NCBI GenBank assembly: GCA_039026975.1
Contig: JBCCLI010000129.1
Location: 1-15,501 of the forward strand
Length of the DNA: 15,501 nucleotides
Direction of reading: 5' to 3'
Origin: JBCBKZ01 sp039026975
Lineage (GTDB): Bacteria; Bacteroidota; Bacteroidia; J057
Both the position numbers and the translations under genes were made by a program. Below are positions 7,082-14,400 of this stretch, piece by piece. How positions within the stretch are numbered: the first letter of the stretch is position 1; the number at the start of each line of letters is the position of its first letter. Below the pieces are notes generated by a model. The model saw only the letters and a program-made list of their open reading frames with translations. It searched no databases and was not told where the DNA came from.

Positions 7082-7171
7082 TTAATTTAATTTTTTTAAA
7101 AGGGAAGCTACAACAGGATATGCTCCTGTAAGGAGTGCAAGTGTTGCTATTATCGTGTTGTAGAGGTCCAT
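7082..7171 (-). CDS. Mini hydrophobic protein, 29 aa, type I toxin-like (copy A)
   Basis: Reading the minus strand from ATG 7171 to TAA 7082 gives 29 residues: MDLYNTIIATLALL, then TGAYPVV, then a tail SLLKKLN. It is one hydrophobic helix with a short basic end, the design of type I toxin peptides (Fst/Ldr, TxpA style) and other small bacterial membrane peptides. It is a paralogue of the 46-aa protein 35 bases upstream: both start MDL, share the GAYP core and a SL-x-KK end, and have a similar block 19-24 bases before the ATG. Conservation at the protein level with differing codons argues for real genes. Toxicity and an antisense antitoxin RNA are inferred; no homologue is named. Confidence 0.6.
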   Translation of the reverse strand: MDLYNTIIATLALLTGAYPVVASLLKKLN

Positions 7172-7206
7172 GTTTTGGGCAGAAGCTTAAGTGGAATACT
7201 AGGTTC

Positions 7207-7347
7207 TTAACATTCTCTTAACAATTTCCTTAAGTCCTCTTTATTTTTACGGAAAGAGTTTTTTTTTACTAAAGAAACTACTGTAGGATATGCTCCAAAA
7301 AAGAGTGACCAAAAAGCAATGACGATATTTAGGAGCTCAAGGTCCAT
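7207..7347 (-). CDS. Mini hydrophobic protein, 46 aa, type I toxin-like (copy B)
   Basis: The minus-strand frame from ATG 7347 to TAA 7207 encodes 46 residues: a hydrophobic helix MDLELLNIVIAFWSLFF, the GAYPTVVSLVKK core shared with copy A, and an extra basic tail rich in Lys and Arg. The basic tail after the helix suggests an N-out or membrane-inserted, C-in peptide. It lies upstream of copy A in the same direction with a 35-base gap, so the two could share one transcript. The frame is open further upstream but has no start codon there, and both copies begin at the same MDL, which supports this start. A tandem paralogous pair of such peptides on a ParA-carrying element suggests plasmid maintenance or a phage-response role. 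Confidence 0.6.
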   Translation of the reverse strand: MDLELLNIVIAFWSLFFGAYPTVVSLVKKNSFRKNKEDLRKLLREC

Positions 7348-7540
7348 AGTAGTACGTGACGGTGAAATACTACCTAAGGTTACCCTGCACTTGATAAACC
7401 TATAGCTAAACTTGACGAAAAAGAGCGCAACGTATGCGTAGAGACCGCAAAGGCCGTCTTGGATATTACGATTATCGTAGTAATTACAGAAATCGGGCTA
7501 ATTCGGACTATCTGAGAGTGAGAATTTTCGAATTGCTACT
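7348..7540. other. Intergenic stretch between the mini proteins and the recombinase
   Basis: With the motif cluster after it, this forms a 277-base gap. It holds the block AATACTA...GGTT (7366-7381) shared with the leader of the 29-aa gene, a TAAACCTATA site (7395-7404) resembling the parA-side repeats, and a perfect palindrome TACGAT-T-ATCGTA (7467-7479). A 36-codon frame at 7433-7543 is not convincing as a gene. Confidence 0.4.
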
Positions 7541-7626
7541 ATAAACGTAAATTATTTTGCCCATAAAGTGGGTTTAATCCTTCATAAGTAGTATATTTAC
7601 GTTTATACGGTAATAATTTACGTTAT
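7541..7626. repeat. Three copies of an AATTTACGTTTAT motif before the recombinase
   Basis: ATAAACGTAAAT (7541-7552) is the exact reverse complement of ATTTACGTTTAT (7595-7606), and a third, nearly matching copy, AATAATTTACGTT (7612-7624), runs into the ATG of the recombinase gene. The part TTTACGTTTATAC (7596-7608) recurs exactly at 10568-10580, upstream of parA. The sites could be recombinase-binding (crossover or arm) sites or operators for the element's own regulator. Confidence 0.5.
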
Positions 7627-8224
7627 GAAGAAAGCTAAGACACCTGCCTATCCGCTCTCCTGGGAAGACTCAAACAGACTCATAGCAGGACTTTTCAAAG
7701 ATGGGAAGTACAGGCATAGTGCATACGTGCGACTGGCTGTAGACTTTGGGTTCAGGTATGTAGATACATCTAAGCTGACCTGGGGGGATGTCCTCAGAAA
7801 TAGAGTAGGGGTTCTTCATATCACTGAGCAGAAAACAGGCAAACCAGCTACCAGGACTATCTATGATAACACTAAGAGCCACATTCTAAGCTGCTGGGAA
7901 GCCTTAGAGCATCCTGAATATGATGAGCCTATCATGTTATCTCAGAAGCCGGGAAGGGACGGGAAAAAGCGTGTAGCCACTGTTCAGAACCTGAATCAGA
8001 TCATGAAGCGTAAAGAAACCGGATGGATAGCACAGTATGATTTAACAATACATCCTCAAAACTTCAGCACCCATAGCTTCAGAAAGACATTCGGTATGAA
8101 GGCATACGAAAAGGGAGGGGTGGTATTAGCTAAAAAAGTGCTAAATCATGAAAGCTTAGAAGTAACCAATAGGTACCTGCTACTAGATGAAAGGGACGTT
8201 CTGGCATTTAATCCATATGAGTAG
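7625..8224 (+). CDS. Tyrosine recombinase, catalytic domain only, 199 aa
   Basis: A site-specific recombinase of the phage integrase/Xer superfamily. The full catalytic set is visible: Arg44 in GFRYVDTSKLTW, Lys70 in EQKTGK, His150 and Arg153 in THSFRKTFG, His175 in LNHESLEVTNRY and the nucleophile Tyr184. At 199 aa it consists of only the catalytic domain; the usual N-terminal SAM-like core-binding domain and arm-binding domain are absent, and the ATG at 7625 has no in-frame extension with such a domain. It may act as an integrase, a dimer resolvase or an inverter of short DNA segments. Repeat motifs directly upstream could be its sites. It leads a + strand group with the nuclease gene 36 bases downstream. 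Confidence 0.85.
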   Translation: MKKAKTPAYPLSWEDSNRLIAGLFKDGKYRHSAYVRLAVDFGFRYVDTSKLTWGDVLRNRVGVLHITEQKTGKPATRTIYDNTKSHILSCWEALEHPEYDEPIMLSQKPGRDGKKRVATVQNLNQIMKRKETGWIAQYDLTIHPQNFSTHSFRKTFGMKAYEKGGVVLAKKVLNHESLEVTNRYLLLDERDVLAFNPYE

Positions 8225-8260
8225 ATAGAGAGGCTTAGAGGCCATAAGAGGGGAAAGGAT

Positions 8261-8605
8261 ATGAAGGGGAAGGAATTAACAGCTAACGAGCTGACAAAGG
8301 CTGTATTAAAGAGACTCAACGCGCAACCGGGGGTAATGGTCTGGAGGCAGAACAACCATACAACCAGGGGCCGGAGTTTCAGAGGTAGAAGAGGGATAGG
8401 GGATATTCTCGGTATAGTCCGGCCGGGTGTATTTCTCTCTATAGAGATAAAAGTGGGAAGGGATAAACTTAGCCAAGCTCAAAAAGAGTTTATACAGGAC
8501 GTAACAGGCTTGGGAGGTATTGCCGGGGTAGTGGGGAGCCTAGAGGAATTAGAGGTATTTTATGATGCTCAGATCGGGCCGTTAATACTCAAAAATAGGG
8601 GCTAA
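8261..8605 (+). CDS. VRR-NUC domain nuclease, 114 aa
   Basis: A small PD-(D/E)xK-type nuclease of the VRR-NUC family, common as stand-alone proteins in phages. The core is visible: GRRGIGDILGI with Asp48, SIEIKVGRDKLS with Glu62 and Lys64, and the following SQAQKEF helix (Gln72), the usual conserved glutamine helix of this fold. The N-terminal helix TANELTKAVLKRLN is also typical. Length is normal for phage members. Such enzymes are thought to process branched or damaged DNA during replication or packaging. It probably shares a transcript with the recombinase. Confidence 0.85.
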   Translation: MKGKELTANELTKAVLKRLNAQPGVMVWRQNNHTTRGRSFRGRRGIGDILGIVRPGVFLSIEIKVGRDKLSQAQKEFIQDVTGLGGIAGVVGSLEELEVFYDAQIGPLILKNRG

Positions 8606-8730
8606 TTCCTTAACTCGCTGTTATTCAACTACTTGCACTTTTTTAGAAAACCTTATCTCTTTTTATATATAAGTAATGAAAAATCGCAAAACACTGATAA
8701 TCAATTAGTTAATTTTTCACTATTACTAGC

Positions 8731-9543
8731 ATGTCAAAGCAAAGTATCAGTATTGAAGGGAAAGAAATAGCTATTATCCAGGTAAATGGTGAGGACTACA
8801 TAAGCCTTACTGATATGGTTAAGCCTCATAAGAGGCCAGATGAAGTTATCAGGAACTGGCTAAGAACACGTTCCACCCTAAATTTCATAGGGACGTGGGA
8901 GAAGCTATATAACAGTTCTTTTAAACCCGTCGAATTTGACGGGTTAATGAGGTACGCGGGAGATGCATCTTTCACTATGTCTGTGAAAGAGTGGGGAGAA
9001 GTAACAGGAGGAATAGGGATATATTCAAAGAGGGGTAGAAATGGAGGAACATACGCTCACAAGGATATAGCATTTAAATTTGGAGCATCTATTAGTGCTC
9101 TTTTTGAGCTACTGTTAATCAAAGATTACCAAAGACTTAAAGAGCAGGAAAGTTCAGGCTGGAGCTACCAGCGGTTCCTTACTAAGGTTAACTACAGACT
9201 TCACACTGATACTATCAGAGACGTGATTCTGCCAGCTCTCCAGACACCTAAAAACAAAGAGTGGTTAGTGTATGCTGATGAGGCAGACCTACTCAACATG
9301 GCAGTATTTGGCCTTACTGCCAAAGAATGGAGAGAGCAAAACCCTGAGCTGGCCAGGAAGGGGAATATAAGGGATTTCGCTGATATAGTTTCCCTCAATG
9401 TTTTGGCTAACGTAGAAGCCATGAATGCATTCTACATAGAAAAGGGCGTAGCCAAAGAGAAACGCTTTGCTTTGCTCAAAGAGGCATCTATTAAGCAATA
9501 TGAGAGACTTATAGCGCGGAGTAACGATAAGAGGATAGAGTAA
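8731..9543 (+). CDS. KilA-N domain protein, 270 aa
   Basis: A KilA-N DNA-binding protein of the type widespread in Bacteroidota genomes and mobile elements. The domain spans about residues 5-125, with DYISLTDM, PDEVIRNWLRTR, FKPVEFDG and the distinctive GGTYAHKDIAFKF motif (residues 105-117). The C-terminal half has the companion pattern YRLHTDTIRDVILP, EADLLNMAVFG and GNIRDFADIV seen in full-length members. It is complete. KilA-N proteins bind DNA and often regulate phage genes, but the biochemical role of this subgroup is poorly known. The 126-base gap before it is AT-rich and probably holds its own promoter, though I see no clean consensus. Confidence 0.9.
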   Translation: MSKQSISIEGKEIAIIQVNGEDYISLTDMVKPHKRPDEVIRNWLRTRSTLNFIGTWEKLYNSSFKPVEFDGLMRYAGDASFTMSVKEWGEVTGGIGIYSKRGRNGGTYAHKDIAFKFGASISALFELLLIKDYQRLKEQESSGWSYQRFLTKVNYRLHTDTIRDVILPALQTPKNKEWLVYADEADLLNMAVFGLTAKEWREQNPELARKGNIRDFADIVSLNVLANVEAMNAFYIEKGVAKEKRFALLKEASIKQYERLIARSNDKRIE

Positions 9544-9561
9544 ACCTTTTAATAGGCTTAG

Positions 9562-9574
9562 TAGGTTTAAATAT
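9562..9574 (+). repeat. TAGGTTTAAATAT, distal copy of the parA-side repeat
   Basis: Exact 13-base copy of 10554-10566, located just downstream of the RHH gene between it and the KilA-N gene. The copies bracket the parA-RHH operon. Confidence 0.45.
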
Positions 9575-9600
9575 CTAAATGTAAAAACGTATAGATATAT

Positions 9601-9864
9601 TTACTCTTCTTCTTTTTCTACATATTTCAGGATAGCAGCATTAACGAATTGATTGTACGTCTTATGCTCACTTTCAATAAGTGCCGAGTACATTTTCTTG
9701 AAGGTTTCGAAGGGTATCTTTAGAGAAAGCTTTTTTATTTCATCTTCACCGAGTTCTGGGAAATCTGCTGGCCTTCCTCCTTTTTTCTCTTCCTTATTAT
9801 CCGGATACTCTACGTTTCTATCTCTATTTCTCTTCCTTCTTTGTCCAAATTTATTATCCGACAT
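9601..9864 (-). CDS. Ribbon-helix-helix partner of ParA (ParG/omega-like), 87 aa
   Basis: A small protein with a disordered, very basic N-terminal tail (residues 1-30, rich in Arg, Lys and Asn) followed by a ribbon-helix-helix fold: strand KKLSLKIP (44-51), helix ETFKKMYSALIES, turn, helix TYNQFVNAAILKYV, and an acidic end. This is the layout of ParG/omega-type centromere-binding proteins, where the flexible tail stimulates the ParA ATPase and the RHH binds repeats in the parS region and represses the operon. Its start overlaps the parA end by 11 bases. No other ParB candidate exists here. Confidence 0.8.
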   Translation of the reverse strand: MSDNKFGQRRKRNRDRNVEYPDNKEEKKGGRPADFPELGEDEIKKLSLKIPFETFKKMYSALIESEHKTYNQFVNAAILKYVEKEEE

Positions 9865-10486
9865 AGCGTAGTAGGTTTTGTATTTCGATAGCGATTCCTT
9901 TTATCTCTTCCTTTGCTTTTTGATTGGCACTGCTGAGTATTCCCTTTTCATAGGGCAAGCTATGAGAGTAGTCAACGCGGTACTTCATTTCAGTGGCTAA
10001 TACAGGATGGCCATACTCGTTAATGCTTTTTCTGAGATCATCTACAATACTGGAAGAGTGGTACCCCTGGGTTATGACAATCGCGGCTCTTAGGTCTTTC
10101 TTATCCTCTTGTATTTCTTCTATGATGTCTAGGGTATGCTGAAGCGCGTTAACGTCAAACTGTGATGCTTTGCAGGGTATTAGTGCCAGATCAGTATTGT
10201 TAAGCATATCCCGCGTTTCATTCGTTTCCATGCGTGGAGCCGAGTCTACTACTAGTAAATCTACCTCATTAAACTTTTTTATATCGCTCCACTTTTTAAA
10301 GTCGTCTCTGGTGATAAGAGGAAACTCTTCTCTTCCTTCAGTGAGTTCTAGTAGGCTTCCTTGCCTATCGGCATCTATAATGCCTATGTTTCGCCCTTCC
10401 TGCTGAAGGTAGTAGAATAGGTTGAGGCATAGAGTAGATTTGGAGGTTCCCCCTTTCAGGGAGGTTATTGTTACAACTTTAAGCAT
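9854..10486 (-). CDS. parA: ParA-family partition ATPase, 210 aa
   Basis: A small ParA/MinD-superfamily ATPase. The deviant Walker A KGGTSKST with both lysines is at residues 11-18, the Walker A' IIDADRQGS at 36-44, and Walker B LLVVDSAP with Asp81. It has no N-terminal HTH extension, so it belongs to the short type Ib class that works with an RHH partner and is not self-repressing, matching the downstream RHH gene. The role is active segregation of a plasmid-like molecule over the nucleoid. Its presence indicates that the circle is kept as an extrachromosomal replicon at least part of the time. Repeats upstream at 10504-10580 are the probable centromere or operator. Confidence 0.95.
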   Translation of the reverse strand: MLKVVTITSLKGGTSKSTLCLNLFYYLQQEGRNIGIIDADRQGSLLELTEGREEFPLITRDDFKKWSDIKKFNEVDLLVVDSAPRMETNETRDMLNNTDLALIPCKASQFDVNALQHTLDIIEEIQEDKKDLRAAIVITQGYHSSSIVDDLRKSINEYGHPVLATEMKYRVDYSHSLPYEKGILSSANQKAKEEIKGIAIEIQNLLRYVG

Positions 10487-10503
10487 AGCTAGGATTAAGA
10501 TTG

Positions 10504-10580
10504 CCTATAAATTAACAGGTAAATTAAGTGGGTTTATAGGTTTATTATTTTTATAGGTTTAAATATTTTTACGTTTATAC
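10504..10580. repeat. Candidate partition site / operator repeats upstream of parA
   Basis: TTTATAGGTTTA occurs twice as a direct repeat at 10533-10544 and 10550-10561 (17-base spacing), with an inverted half, CCTATAAA, at 10504-10511 and the TTTACGTTTATAC motif at 10568-10580. TAGGTTTAAATAT at 10554-10566 recurs exactly at 9562-9574 at the other end of the parA operon. Direct and inverted repeats before a type Ib par operon are the usual centromere arrangement; binding by the RHH protein is inferred. The tract is AT-rich and could also belong to an origin. Confidence 0.55.
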
Positions 10581-10676
10581 TCCTAAATATTAATATGTTG
10601 TAATTCCTATACTATCTGTTGAAGATATACTACTTTTGTAAACATCTGTATTTCAAGACTTTATTCAGAATTTACC

Positions 10677-10684
10677 TATATTTG
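10677..10684 (+). promoter_or_regulatory. Candidate -7 promoter element TATATTTG
   Basis: TATATTTG fits the Bacteroidota -7 box TAnnTTTG exactly. No clear TTG box is present at the expected distance upstream. The site points towards the replication operon, and a transcript from it would run into the hairpin at 10921-10951. Confidence 0.4.
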
Positions 10685-10860
10685 TAGCAGCCTAACGGGA
10701 AAAAAATTAGGTTAATAGTTTGTCAGGACATAGCAAAGAGGGGTATGAGGTAGGTGTAAATATCATTAATTATAGCTCATTTTGAGTATATATTAGTTTT
10801 TCTTAACACATGCTTCATATCCTTTTTTATGCTGAACCGTTACTAATTTGTATATTTATG

Positions 10861-10955
10861 TGTTCTCCTGAGGGGCTGATCTGTGCCGTTTGATACTGAA
10901 CATATTTTCGAAAAAATATAAATACCGACCGCCGCCAAACTGGTCGGTATTTTTT
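10861..10955 (+). ncRNA. Candidate structured leader or small RNA
   Basis: Three stems follow one another: TGTTC (10861-10865) with GAACA (10898-10902), ATATTTT (10902-10908) with AAAATAT (10913-10919; the first two stems share one base), and the 10-bp terminator stem. A partial promoter match, TATATTTA, lies just upstream of 10861. No convincing open frame covers the stretch. It may be a short RNA of about 95 nt or the attenuator part of a longer leader from the -7 element at 10677. Controlling expression of the replication genes downstream is a natural job, but this is inference. Confidence 0.35.
10921..10955 (+). terminator. Strong terminator between parA and the replication operon
   Basis: A perfect 10-bp stem, AATACCGACC (10921-10930) with GGTCGGTATT (10942-10951), loop GCCGCCAAACT, followed by a T run to 10955. 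An A run before it (10911-10916) makes it partly symmetric, so it may also stop minus-strand transcripts. No gene lies immediately upstream on the + strand, so it must end a noncoding RNA or an attenuated leader. Confidence 0.8.
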
Positions 10956-11139
10956 ATGCCTGCATTTATTCATATCTCAAAAGTTGATAACCACTTTTTC
11001 CCAGGTACTCATTAAAAAGAAATTTCCCGAAAACATTCGTACCTTGTGTATGTATTGGCGGTTAACCCTGATTTGGGATTAGCTGAAAAAAGAACTCTGG
11101 CGGGTTCTCCGGTATTCGAAAATATGAATAGTAACTGCC
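10956..11139 (+). other. Leader of the replication operon
   Basis: Noncoding stretch between the terminator and the first replication-operon gene. It has TTG at about 10983, a near-match TACCTTG at about 11040 and a hairpin AGAAC (11091-11095) with GTTCT (11104-11108). No clean promoter is evident. A 60-codon frame that begins here at 11046 is judged not real. Confidence 0.3.
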
Positions 11140-11487
11140 ATGAATGGCGTGAAAGCAGGGGAACCAGTACCTATACAGGTACAGACCCACCAAAAAAGAA
11201 TCCTAGAGCTAGAGAAGTGTTACAGTGATGCACGCGCCATCTGGATTGATAGCGAGGCTCGTAACTCCCCAGACTACAGAATTTGGGAGGACATCCTTTT
11301 CTCCAGCGAATTAATTTTTAATGAGTACATAAAGCTTAATAACTGGCTTAGAGAAAACCCCTTTGAGCCAGTGGACGTGTACCATGTCTACATAGAGACA
11401 GTTAATAATTATATTCCTCTACTTATCGAAATAGTGATTCATGCGACCAGGGCAGTTAATTACTACAGAAGGGAGGGTAAGCTATGA
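11140..11487 (+). CDS. Hypothetical helical protein, 115 aa, first gene of the replication operon
   Basis: I do not recognise this protein. It is mostly alpha-helical, rich in Trp, Tyr and Asn in the middle (RIWEDILFSSELIFNEYIKL), with no membrane segment and no cysteine cluster beyond a single Cys near residue 27. The start at ATG 11140 is set by an in-frame stop at 11125. Its stop overlaps the start of the PrimPol-helicase gene (ATGA at 11484-11487), so translation is probably coupled. A replication accessory or regulator role is suggested only by that coupling. Confidence 0.7.
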   Translation: MNGVKAGEPVPIQVQTHQKRILELEKCYSDARAIWIDSEARNSPDYRIWEDILFSSELIFNEYIKLNNWLRENPFEPVDVYHVYIETVNNYIPLLIEIVIHATRAVNYYRREGKL

Positions 11488-14400
11488 GGGGATTAAGAGG
11501 GAAAGCAATGTCTTTTCATGCCATGGGGTTTAATGTTGTTCCTGTGGCAGGTAAAGAGCCAGGTGTAGCAACCTGGAAGAACCTAATGAGGAGAACCCAG
11601 AAAGCCGGGGAGGTTCCTTTACTGGATTTCGAGTGGAACTACAAGCGAGATAAGAAAATCACAGGCTTAGGGGCTATAACAGGCCATAACGACCTGGTTT
11701 GTATAGATTTCGATACGGTAAAGGATTTTGCAATACTTACTCATTTCCTCAATCTCTTGGGCCTACCAGAGGATTACGAATGGGTGGTACTATCCGGCTC
11801 AGGTAAGGGCTTTCATATATGGCTTAACTGCAAGGGAAACCCGTTTTCTCATCTTCCTGGAGATTCAAAGGTATATACTTTCAATGCTGATGATAAAGGG
11901 GTATTTGATCATTTAGAGTATAGAAGGAAGCAGCATACAGTATTACCTTTCTCTATTCATCCTCAAACAGGGAAACCTTATACTTTTAAGAATGTAGAGC
12001 TATTCCCAAAGTATAGCCCTACTTATGTAGACCCTGAAAGGGTGCTGGAATCTATCCTAGAGATAGCCCAACCCAGGCATAAGAAAGAAAAAGAGTATAA
12101 GCCTACTATTTCCCGGAATGTGTCAGATAAAGACACCCCTTTCGATATTTACAATGAGACGGGAAGAGATCACTTTGTAAGCCAGTTACGGGCGTGTGGG
12201 TGGAAGGTCTGGACACAGGGGAAGAAGATTTTCTTCAAGCATCCTGAAGCGTCCGGGGATGATTCAGGAAACATATTAGGAAATAGGGTTCAGGTGTGGT
12301 CTGAAACTTCCTGCATTCCTCCAGGGAATTACCCTTTAACTAATGCACTGGCTCATCTTCTTTTTGGGGGTAGCCTTTCAGCTACTTCGAAGTACCTGAG
12401 AGAACAGGGGTTCACTAAAACGGTTAACTTTTCCCAGGAAGAACCCACAAACAACAAGCGAGATAAAAAAGATCCTTTCCATTTTCCGGTAGAATATCAG
12501 GAGATCCCGTTCAAAGGAAAGATAGCTGAAGATGAGGCAGTATTTACCCGTCTGGAAAGCATCATTCTGAGCAATGAGAAGTTAAGTATTCGAGCTAATA
12601 CAGGCAGCGGTAAAACATATGCTCTACTCCAGCTCGCTAAGAATCACGCTACAGTAAATAATAAGTGGATATTCGCTTTTCCCACCCAGGCACTAGCTGA
12701 GCAGGTAGCTACCGGTCATGGAGAAAAGGCAATTATGCAGGGTACAGACAGTTCTGATATTTCACACGCTGAGTATTCATCTATTATTTATTGTACCTAC
12801 GACTCACTGCATAAATTAGATGTACTCATACCAGGCTCAACACTGATTTTTGATGAATCGCACCATCTGGTAAATGACGCTTCCAGGGGCTTTAAGTTTA
12901 AGCAGGTGAATCAAGCATTCGAGCTATCAGGATTAGCGAATCATACAGTTTTACTCTCCGGTACACCTTGCGAGTACTTCCAGAGGTTAGGCTTCCATCA
13001 TATCTACCTTATAGAAGATTCTCCCAAGCTATTAGAGGTAGAACCAGTCTATTATGATGAGAAATCATATGCAGCTGTTACAGAGGCTTTACTGAAGGAT
13101 AATACCGAGGGTGTAAAGGTGGTTTTTTTCAACTCAAAGAGGAAGCTGAGAAGCATAAGGCGGTATTTGATTAAGCAGAGGAAGGCTACTAGTAAGGAGA
13201 TAGCCCTACTTATATCTGACGAAAAGGAAAATTCAGAAACCTACAAATCTATCGTTCATTCTCAGAGGATCCCTGAAGGGATTAAGTACGTACTGAGTAC
13301 TAAGCTGATAGCGGACGGGGTAAATATCAACAATGAAAATATAGGTAGTGTCTATCTGGTAGATATTATTAATGAAGAGGATTTTGTACAGTTTCCGGCA
13401 CGCTTTAGGAACTGGAAGAACAGAAAGGTCTATTCTTTCCGTAAGCAGCCGACAGAAGCCAAGGAGCCGAAAATTGAGAATGTAAATGCTTTCTTGAATA
13501 GCCTGAAAAATGCTGCCCAGGCTCAGAAATATATTATTTCACAGCTTGACCACGAGAGCTGTAAATCTACGGTAAGAAGTAGCTATTCATTAGACGGTAT
13601 TCTAAACTCACTTTATTATTCAGAGACAGAAAAGAGGTATGAAATTTCTGATTTACACCTATTTCATGTAGCTACTAGAGAGCGAGATAATACTACCTCT
13701 GCAGAGCTATTCTATGATAGAATTTCATCTAAATACTCATATGTAAAAGTCATGGTAAAATCCGTAGCTACCAGCGAGGACCAGGAGAAGATAGTACAGG
13801 TTTTTGAAGATGATAAGGAACATATAGCGAGCCTTCATGAAAAGATGTACGAGGAAGTTTTGAAAGACCCGGAAACTGTCTCACATGCCGTATATGATTA
13901 CTCTCAGGACTTCAAGTTAAAGAAGAGGCTTGGTAATATACTGGCAGATCCTAAAGCGGTAAACTTGGAGGCTGAAGCATGGAAGGCAGAAAACCCGGAA
14001 TTACTCACTGAAGGGATTAAGAAGCCATTACTAAACTTCCTCACGCTCTTAGAATCTGGATTCACACAGGATCAGGCCGGAAAGATTCTCTCACGTAAAG
14101 ACCTTCGCTCAGATAGCACTTTCTCACGCTTCAGGAATCAGTTATTTATGCTTCATGCATTAGAGGATGAAACGGTAAAGCTGAAAACAGCCAAACAGGA
14201 GCTAATAAGAAAGAATGCTATCAAGCTAAAAAGCGAGATAAAAGAGAGATGGGAAAATGATAGGCTTATTCTGACACGATCAGAGGCCGCGGAGATCATA
14301 AAACAGGTTCAGGGGTATTACCCTAAACGGAATCCGGGTTTTATCTTATCAGAGCTATTTATTGTAACTACCAGGAAAGCAGACAAGCGCAAAGGATTAG

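Noticed and set aside
7100..7350. Two similar hairpin-rich + strand segments around GGATATGCTCC, first read as a duplicated structured RNA.
   Set aside because: The similarity is explained better by two minus-strand mini genes that share protein motifs; the + strand frames are broken by stops. An antisense RNA here remains possible.
7433..7543. A 36-codon + strand frame rich in Arg and Tyr.
   Set aside because: No recognisable family, no convincing start signals, and it overlaps a palindrome; length is within chance expectation.
10960..11060. DnaA-box-like sequence near 10983 (TTGATAACC).
   Set aside because: It is a single imperfect match without clustered copies, so it is not enough to call an origin.
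11046..11228. A 60-codon + strand frame upstream of the PrimPol gene.
   Set aside because: It overlaps the better-supported 115-aa gene in another frame and has a low-complexity, proline/threonine-rich composition without known features.
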